Positions 56,023 to 64,000 of a stretch of DNA of 64,000 nt are shown here, in pieces. Source of the DNA: Penicillus capitatus (Eukaryota; Chlorophyta); the NCBI GenBank assembly GCA_965649825.1, contig OZ287694.1:1674001-1738000 (forward strand), written 5' to 3'. The position numbers and the translations under genes were made by a program. The notes under the pieces are model-generated. The model made no database searches. It worked only from the letters and a program-made list of their open reading frames with translations, and had not been told where the DNA came from. The number at the start of each line of letters is the position of its first letter. Positions within the stretch are counted from its first letter, which is position 1.

Positions 56023-57005
56023 AAAGGATAGAAGAACATATCGATCAGAAACCTCCTGTTGGGAGACGTTGCTGTTTTCGATGTCTCCAGATTACAATGA
56101 ATGTCACGCCGTATCATAAACCAGTCCTTTCATCAGTGGCAGATGTTTTGGTCGATAGATCGACGCTTTAATTCTCAGACATGAGCCACATTGGAGTACG
56201 ACGCCCGCACCAGGACGCACGCCGATACAGAGGAAACGGCGTTTCCTTCAAAAGATTTGCTTTGACCTTGACGACACAGTCCCTTCATCACTGTTCTGCT
56301 CTCTCCAGCTCTTTGAGCGAAGAGATGCACAACAGAGGGACATAGTCCACACAAATACAAAGCAACGCTCCGCACTCTGGAGCTTCATTCGGAGACAGAG
56401 GGATTGCCTACTGAGCGACGGAAGCAAAGTACATCACGTAGATCTTCGCATCACCAATGAAGCTCCAGAGTGCAGCGCGATGTAAAACCATCGGCGCAAC
56501 CCTCTGAAACACGAACGGTCACAGCAGTAGCTTCTCTGCCTACGAAGTCTCAATATACCTCTACAGGATCGAGTTCGTCTTCATTCAGCATGCAGCAATG
56601 GATGGAACTCGCAGAGGTCTTGATTAACTAACGGGAGATCCGGCGACGGCATTGCGCATACGCTCCACTCAGACAACTCTCGCGTACATTACCACAACGA
56701 ACTGATTGTCCTTCGTTCGTTTCTTTCCCAGGTAATATCACTAAGGATTCGTGTGGCGGATGTTTTCGCCGTGAATAATGCAAGAAACAATGAAATGGAT
56801 GACGACAAGGTGCCCAGTGGGAAGCTCTTCCGACGTCCTAATCAGCAAAGCGAAAAATGTGATAACGCTATTGGACACTGTCAGTGACAGCTTCCCAGGG
56901 AACACACAATCTCTATGAAGGTAAAACAGAACGAGATGAAGACATCGGAGTAAGGTAGACTGGTATGTATGACAAGGATTCGTCCCGATCGAAGTTGGTT
57001 CAAGG
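56023..57005. other. Spacer between serpin 2 and channel G, duplicate of 22.05-23.58 kb
   Basis: No gene. It matches the serpin 1 to channel D spacer in several ordered blocks but is about 550 bp shorter, so one copy has gained or lost DNA. Confidence 0.5.
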
Positions 57006-59661
57006 TCAGGCGAGCTTCTGAAGGATCTGGTCAACAGCGGTTTTCATCTCGCCCATGGTCTCTTCCATGTTACTCATTCTGGTCGACAGTATTTTCCTCT
57101 CACCCGAGGTTTCACCCACATACTCTTTTAATTTACGCAATCTGGTCGACAGTGTTTTCATCACACCGATGCTATCTTTCACCTCTTTTATTCTGTCGAA
57201 CACTGCATTCAAGTCCTCTGCTGTTTTCTGGCTCATCTCTAGACAACACGACGTCAGTTTACAGACCTTTGGCTTTGGGTAATGCGTTGACCTCCAAGCG
57301 CTTTCTCGTTCTTCCTTGCTTCAGACTTGATAGTTCTTTCGAGACTGACAAGTTTGCCATGCCACTCGTCGTCATAAGGTTCTTCTTCGATGTCTTCAGG
57401 AACTAGATAATGGAAAAACGTGCCTTTGATTTTTCCGAGTTCTGTGTTTTTCCGGCGTATTGCTGAAAACGCTGTGTCACGTATCCACGATGTGCAAAGC
57501 TCGCCGCACGGCTCAGAACGTGTACACCTGAACACGAAACAGATCCAAAGACCTTGAGCGGCACGCCAATTAACTCTGAGTATTCTTACTTGTCAATAAA
57601 TGCCCCAACCACTGCACAGTCGTACGTTGCTTGCAGTCGGTACATGGCCTGTTCTACCTTCTCCTTCGACCGAACTCTGTCGTGGGTATCGGTCAAGATG
57701 GACACCAGCAAACTCATCAGCACAATCGGTCCGATGAAGACGAAGGAATTGAACAGCAAGGCCCTCCAGATTGTGACAAAGTCACTGGAAGGGCGAAGCA
57801 TCTGCAGCAGAAACAGATCGTTAAGTGGGTTATATTAAGAAATGCTTGTTCGGCTGGCAGAACTCACGTCAGTTTCAAAATTCCCGAGCCCTGTGTGGAA
57901 CAGCGTCTCCAGCGCATGCGGAAAGGTGTCGAAGTTGTTTTCTTCGCCGTCTCCAAATCCACCGTCGAAGAGAACCATGAAGGCTGCAGAGTATCCAAGC
58001 ATCAGCAGGAAGCCCATCATCGCAAAGGGCACGGAGTCGATCACTGCATAGCCCACCATCGAAACGAAGGGTCCCGATCGACCGAATGGTCGAAGCGTTC
58101 GAAAGAACTAACCCACAAGAAACATCGCATAACGACAGAGTGAGGATAGGACTTCTAGATAGATCTTACCACGACCCAGCAGAAGATGCATCCAACAGAT
58201 GCTGTGAATGCGGAGAAGGTGGTATGATGGTCAGTAATGCATGCGTGTGTGAAAAGCACGACGTCGATGATGAACATAACGATCCTGTATACAAACATCC
58301 AAGAGCAGATAAAGTATGACTACTAACTGGACTGCCTTGCCTTAGTACTGAAAAGGAACAGAAGATTCCCAACAGATTCCCAAGACACGGTAGAATTATG
58401 AGTGCCATCACAATTGCACGTTGGATTGGTGCAGCGTCATCGTCCTGATGGCTGTACAGGATGGCAAAGATCGTAAATGCCACAGCAACCACGACATCCA
58501 ACAGGACGCCCATCAAGTAGAAGTTGCGATAGAAGCCATACAACCAGTCAACAAGGATTCTGGTCGTCGCCGACTTGGAATATTTCTTTGTCATTTCTGT
58601 CGCGCCAAAAAGATGATACTTCACAACATCGAAGTTCAATTCTCTACGCAAACGCAGTTAACTCAGTCGAACGCTGTCATAAACACACTTCAATTCAATC
58701 ATGTCCCAGAAATCCGGAAGAGCGAGGCAGTAGATCTTCGCAACTGCTGTGATTTTCTGGCCTGCCGTGTCTGACAATTTCTCGCCATACTTACTATTCT
58801 GAATCCAGAGATCCTTTGCTGCACTGCTATCCACAGCCCAGCTTTCTGGATGACGATCAATAGACATCCCAACTGGAGTCTTGCCGTTTCTGCCGAACAG
58901 AGCCTTGGGCGCTTCAAACCTGGCGTACTCCATTGTGAACCTATCTTCGGCTAAGAATTTCTGCGCAATCTTGGGAAACTGAGAGAGGAAATCTGACAGA
59001 TGTTTCTTCAAGAGTTCGATCGTTTCTGCCACTGTGCCATATTTTCCTGCGAGTTTGTCCAGAACGAATTCGACACGAGTGTAAGATCCGTTGGCAATTG
59101 CCCGAGACAAAAGATCGTCACTTCTGCGTTTGAATGTCACGGATACCCCATTGCTCTTTGCATAATCCAGGAGCATGTTTGCACAGTCAAGTCGGTCTCG
59201 TTCCACAGCATTCCAGAAAATCGGCACATCTTCTTCATCAACAGCATGGAAGATATGAGTCCCATGTGCGGAAATAAGTCTGTACAATTTGCGCGACGAT
59301 CAAGCCGCCAAACAAAGATGAGAAACGGTGTTTACCGTCTAGTGCTCTCTGATGTCCACTCTGTCGGAGGGTCAAGAAACCATGGTCTCGTTCCACAGGG
59401 AACAAAGTCCGCGTAATCCTGCTGCCGAGGCGGAAACGCTCTGGGGGAATTTTCGTGTTTGACAGGCGAGAATCCTATCTCGCTAAGACGTGTTGGTTTG
59501 AACGTTTTTTCGATAGGCGAGAATTCTAACCTTGGAGGCACTCGAGGCACTCGAGGCACTTTTAATGTTCGTCGGTCGGGCTGTCGGAAAGGAAATCTAT
59601 CGTCAGACATGAAGAAACACAAACGCGTTCGGGTCGATGACTCCGACTGATGACGCAACAT
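57006..59661 (-). CDS. TRP-like cation channel, copy G
   Basis: Same channel family; exons on the minus strand: 59661-59336 (N-terminus with a VPR repeat, ending TEWTSESTR), 59279-58689 (ankyrin-like VPIFWNAVERDRLDCANMLL and LLSRAIANGSYTRVEFVLDK, FTMEYARF), 58643-58341 (S1-S2), 58284-58170 (S3-S4), 58107-57868 (S5 and pore, filter GNFETD), 57801-57590 (S6, MSLLVSILTDTHDRVR), 57527-57292 (FFHYLVPED) and 57238-57006 (coiled coil). Introns are 56, 45, 56 (GC donor), 62, 66, 62 and 53 nt, all in phase. Unlike D, it has no extra intron visible in the N-terminal part. The start could be the ATG at 59661 or the internal MSDDRF. It pairs with serpin 2 as D pairs with serpin 1. Stimulus unknown. Confidence 0.87.
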
Positions 59662-61257
59662 TCATATATTCACCATTATCCCAAGCGCATTTATTATCAT
59701 CGAGGCTTCCGAACGCATCTCCTGATGCAATTGAATAATGGTTTTACAGTGTGATAGGTCAGCCAAAACGATCCATCACACAATGTCCCCTCACTTCGTC
59801 GGTGGATGACACTTACTCTCATCTATCCCGGCTTTGGCCTTACAAACCCCGTAAGAATGACACACGCATCTCGATGTGTTCATGACAAAGCTAATACGAA
59901 CAGACGGACAGTCCACTGAATCGATTTTGCCTCTCGGCGACTTGGTACCTTCACCACGCATTGCTGCATTCCCTTCTCTAGCTTTCTGTTTTCGATCACC
60001 GTGCGCGTTGCCTATGTCCAAATTCACAAAAATTCATTCTTAATAACCTAAAATTCAAATCTCTGTCTTCCCGTCAAACTTGTTACACGAGATGTCCCGC
60101 TATAGACCGTGAAGGAGCAAAAAAGTTCGCTTGATGAGATGAGGATTCACATGTAAACAGATGTCATTGGTTTGGCCTTCTCTTTCCAAAAAGAAGGCTC
60201 CCTGCACGACACAGATCCACTCTCAGAAGGCCTGTGCAAACGACCCTGTTAGCTTAGAGACAGGTATGTTAGAAATGCAGGTGTTTTCTGTGGCGTGCTC
60301 TGCTCGCATGATTTTAAACTTACTGATGCGAATGGTGAATTGGCCAGCTGTATCTTGCTCCAAGTGAAGGAACCGCGACTTGGCCCTTTTCGCCACGTAA
60401 ACCCTCGTGAGTCAACACTTCTGGAACACTTTGTGATATAAGTTTGCTACAGGAAACGACTGTGCACATCAGAAATGCCTTTACCCGCCATCAATCGAGT
60501 GCGGAACGCGTTTGCATTGCAGAGAGGCAATGCTAACAAGTAGCTAACACACTCTTTGAGTTGGACGTAAAGTGGACATCAAGGCGTCGCATCTTCTCCG
60601 GATACACAACACACATTCTATCACGTTGGTCGCATGACACACCCCACTGAGAGATTTCTTGCCGCGAGGATTAGCTGCACTAGTCTAAGGCAGGGCAGCG
60701 TCAATGGTAGGACGCATAGTGAAGGTGAAGGGAAATACGTGAGCATTGCATCATCGACATCTATCTGGGTTCTCGCTTGAAGCTCCTTTTGTGTACTACT
60801 TAGCTTCGAAACACTAAAGCACGATCAAGGCTGAAACCTCGGAGAAAACAAACTGTCCGTTTTCAGTGCACCTACAAGCGAGACTTATAATTCCTGTCCG
60901 AAGACTGTAGTTGTGACTCGACAGGTGTATTTTGAACTGTTCGGAGTCTGCGGCCGGATTCGAAGGAAGCTCGCCAGGAGATTCATCTTGATTTCATGAT
61001 AAGAAAGGCATCAACGCCTGTCAATGGAAATGATATAACCCAAGCTGCATCTATATTTACATTAAAGACGATCACATGAACGCGAAATTCTGCCTTGTAA
61101 AACCTAACGTTTGCCGCCTTACAACAGATAGCGACCTGACGACGGCCTGCATTTTGAGAGTAGACCTTTACGCGAACCGTCGACGAGACGCGCGAGCTGC
61201 ACATTCGACCTTTCCCGTCTGGAACCGCTTCACTACGGTGCCGTCGCCAGACAAGAT
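59662..61257. other. Intergenic, nothing recognised
   Basis: About 1.6 kb between two divergently arranged channel genes (G minus, H plus), so it should hold both promoters. Short frames on both strands, none with a paralogue. No RNA gene or repeat supported. Confidence 0.4.
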
Positions 61258-63802
61258 GTTTTCACACAGCGGAAGCGAAATTCGAGAAGGCAGCGAAGAC
61301 ATTACGCAGCCACTTCACGCGCACGAGGATGGCAGCGACGAGGATCTTGAGATGACGCATCTGGCAACAAGAGAACCGACAGCAGGTGACTAGCAAACTG
61401 GCTGTCTCTTTCTTCTCACGTGGCATGGTGCTACTAAGCGGCCTGTGTTTGTCCAGAACACCATGATGGCTCCGTCTGCGACGAAGAGACACTTGTTTTT
61501 AAAGAGCCTTGGAAGTGGACGATCGAGAAAACGAGACGGTGAACAGTGTTTGGCTTCTTAACGAATCTGATGCTGTGTTCGATGGACAGAGCGATTTCCG
61601 ACTACGGAACCAGGGTATTGAGAGCAGTCGACAACACTTATCAGCCAGTTCTCTGGCGTTTGATCAAGAAAGATAAACACGAACCGGCGGCGGAGCTTCT
61701 CCAGTTTGCAAAAGACAACCAAATCCTGGTGACATTCAGGAGTGGAAACGACGACCTTCTGTCGTGGGCGATCGAAAACAAACCCGTCGACAGTGTCAGA
61801 TTCATTGTGGACAAACTGGTGGAGGGATGCACTTCGCTTGAAGAAACGTGCTACCTTCTCAACCTACACTTCCACAAGCTGGTGCGACAGTTTCCGGATC
61901 TTATGTGGGATTACTTGCACAAGGACAAGTTCACCTTCGAATACGCCAGATTCAGCATACCCAAGCTTCCCTATCGCATCAAGAGTGGATACCTGGCTGG
62001 ATTGTTCACCGATTATCGATTGAAAGACTGGAACACAGCAAACCACGATGAAGCAAAAATGTTTTGGTCCCCCTCGTTCGAAGGTCGGAGAGGAAGGAGA
62101 AGCTACGGAATGCTTGCGGGCAGCACTTCTCTAGCTGACATGAGATCGATGGACACACAGATAGCGGCCGTTGCAAAGTTCTTCTGCATCAGCTACGGCG
62201 GAAGCCAAACGGTGCCGGGGTAGACGCTTGAAGATCATCCTCTTATGTTATTACTCTTCTGTGTGCAGGTGGGATGGCGAAACCCTCGCAACTGTTCTCA
62301 CGCGTTCCGACAGTCCGGTCAAGATTTACGAATCCGAGACAATCAGGGCGCTGACATTCTCCTGGCTTCAGACATATCTTCCTTTGCTTATGATACTCCT
62401 TTTGTTAGATATGTTGGCCACCTCAACCTTTACAGGATTCGCTCTAGTCTTCGGACACGAAGACCAGCCCAATCGTGCGACTGCGATCATACTGTTGTCC
62501 ACGACGCTCATATCACACGGCATTGGATTGTACTTTTGGACATCGGTTCTGAGGTAGAAGATCAGTAATGATGCACCGAATCGCAACGTATTGCGTGATT
62601 CGAGGGTCTGCACATTGCTGCTCACACTTGTGCTTCTGCCACAAGTCTGCCTTATTGATCATCAGAACACGATCACTGCTTTCCAGACATCTCTTTTATG
62701 CGTCCTCCATTGGATGATGGTACTCTCTCACGCATCCCTTCTGACAGCACTAACAGCTTGTTTGCGATCTGCAGATTTTTCGTTCTTTCCGAGCATTCAG
62801 GCGGACAGGCCCGTTCCTTTCGATGGTCGGCTATGCTCTTAACGATTCTCTGCCTTTTCTGCTGATGGGATTGATTCTGATGCTTGGCTACTCGACAGCA
62901 TTCGTAGTGCTCTACGACGACAGATTCTTCAAAGATGAGGAATTGGGCTTCAATTCCATTCCACGAGCCCTGGAGACCCTCCTCCATGCCTCTGTCGGGA
63001 ACTTTGACGAAGACGTGTGTTTGACCGCCGCCACCCTGCTATTGAGTTTCAGTCTAACTGACGTGTTTACCTGACAGATGCTTCGTTCATCGAGCGGGTT
63101 TCTCGCTGTCTGGAGATCGCTGCTGTTCAGTTCCTTCATCTATGTCGGCGGGATTGTACTCATGAGCTTGCTGGTCGCTGTATTGACGGATACGTATGAC
63201 AGAGTTCGATCGAAGGAGGGAGCAGAACTGAAAAAGCGCCAGATGAAGCTCATTTCCGGATTTCAAACTTCGCTGAGATGCATCCTTACTGGACGCAGAA
63301 GCCAGTAAGTGCATCAGCTGTCAACGATTGCTCACCAGATCCGTTTGCCTGAAGAAGGAAAGAAATCTTCGTTCCAAACGTCGTCGGATTACCAGTTCGG
63401 AGAATAACTGATCATCTTTTCCTTCCCTACTTCATTACCCGATCATCGACTGGAAGGTACTTTCATTACTTGGCACCAGAAAACAACGAGGAAGCATCGA
63501 CCAATGAAGAATGGCAGGGCAGACTAGCAGAATTTGAGAAAGTCATCAAAACGTAAGCGTTAGAAAAGGACAGAACCTCACTGACAAGTTTCTTGGACAA
63601 TCGACTTAGTGTGCACTCCGAACGAATGATGGAACTGATGGCAATGTGTTCAGAAACTGCATCTCTGGTTCACAAAATGGCACATCAATTGAATGAAACG
63701 GAAAGCTGGAAGAAGAATATGGAAGAAAGAATGGACAAGATGGAGGCATCTATAGCCCAAGTTCTGCAAAAACTGGATCCAGCTGGAACATCTGCCGAAT
63801 GA
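61258..63802 (+). CDS. TRP-like cation channel, copy H
   Basis: Same channel family; exons: 61258-61385 (MFSHSGSEIREGSEDI), 61457-61538 (ending KWTIEKTR), 61590-62219 (ankyrin-like QPVLWRLIKKDKHEPAAELL and LLSWAIENKPVDSVRFIVDK, FTFEYARF), 62269-62553 (S1-S2), 62605-62719 (S3-S4), 62775-63014 (S5 and pore, filter GNFDED), 63078-63304 (S6, MSLLVAVLTDTYDRVR), 63457-63552 and 63610-63802 (tail and coiled coil ending LDPAGTSAE). Introns are 71, 51, 49, 51, 55, 63, 152 and 57 nt, in phase. The S2-S3 intron here has a normal GT donor. The last intron (63553-63609) lies where copy E has uninterrupted coding sequence. If it is not spliced, a TAA at 63554-63556 truncates the tail. The nearest relative is the decayed copy E, whose 3' flank also matches. 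Confidence 0.86.
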
Positions 63803-64000
63803 AATCGTCTCATAATCATTCGACTATCTTTTCAGCACAAATTCTCATTTGAAGGTACCTGGACTCGTACGAACAAGCGAGACGGGTTAGCAAACGACAG
63901 TTGTAACGCACTCTGTTGGGAACGTGCTGTAAATGCTGGTCTGTTCATAGACTGACTGGTGTGTTCCTTATTGCCTTATTCTTACAAAACTGTTCTCTGC
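63803..64000. other. 3' flank of copy H
   Basis: Matches the 3' flank of copy E (34235-34420). No gene. The window ends here. Confidence 0.5.

Overview
This is a nuclear eukaryotic window, most likely from a unicellular protist; I cannot place it in a clade. Coding genes are cut by very short introns, mostly 45-66 nt, with GT-AG borders. A recurrent GC-AG intron is also present. Base composition looks balanced. There are no bacterial operons, CRISPR arrays, rRNA genes or convincing tRNA genes. The content is channels, transporters, serpins, an RNase H and a pseudokinase. Reading single frames hides most of the genes, so I rebuilt the main ones exon by exon from splice phase and comparison between paralogues.

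Layout. 0-19 kb: three minus-strand TRP-like channel genes (A 149-2595, B 9170-11537, C 15959-18331) and a small RNase H-domain gene in seven exons (4405-5208). The rest of this part has no recognisable function. 19.5-27.5 kb: serpin 1 (+), channel D (-), and a paralogous family of unknown function (18.84-19.14 and 26.47-27.45 kb). 27.7-29.5 kb: a pseudokinase with a C-terminal extension. 30-33 kb: weak hypothetical genes and a palindrome cluster. 33.3-34.2 kb: a truncated, decayed channel copy (E). 35.5-36.7 kb: a charged protein with short introns. 37-39.5 kb: channel F (+). 40-53.4 kb: four MFS transporters of the anion:cation symporter type, all plus strand and all intronless. They are interleaved with a duplicated unknown gene pair (P1/P2) and a duplicated small peptide locus (W1/W2). 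54-59.7 kb: serpin 2 (+) and channel G (-), in the same order and orientation as serpin 1 and channel D. 61.3-63.8 kb: channel H (+).

The dominant theme is repeated local duplication followed by divergence. There are eight copies of one channel family, two serpins with almost the same core but different reactive loops, and four transporters sharing flanking blocks. One transporter pair looks patched by gene conversion. The products suggest an environment-facing set (cation channels, solute uptake, protease control), but nothing in the sequence shows that they act in one pathway. The channel family with its ankyrin-like N-terminus, acidic pore motif and coiled-coil tail is the best candidate for a lineage-specific system.
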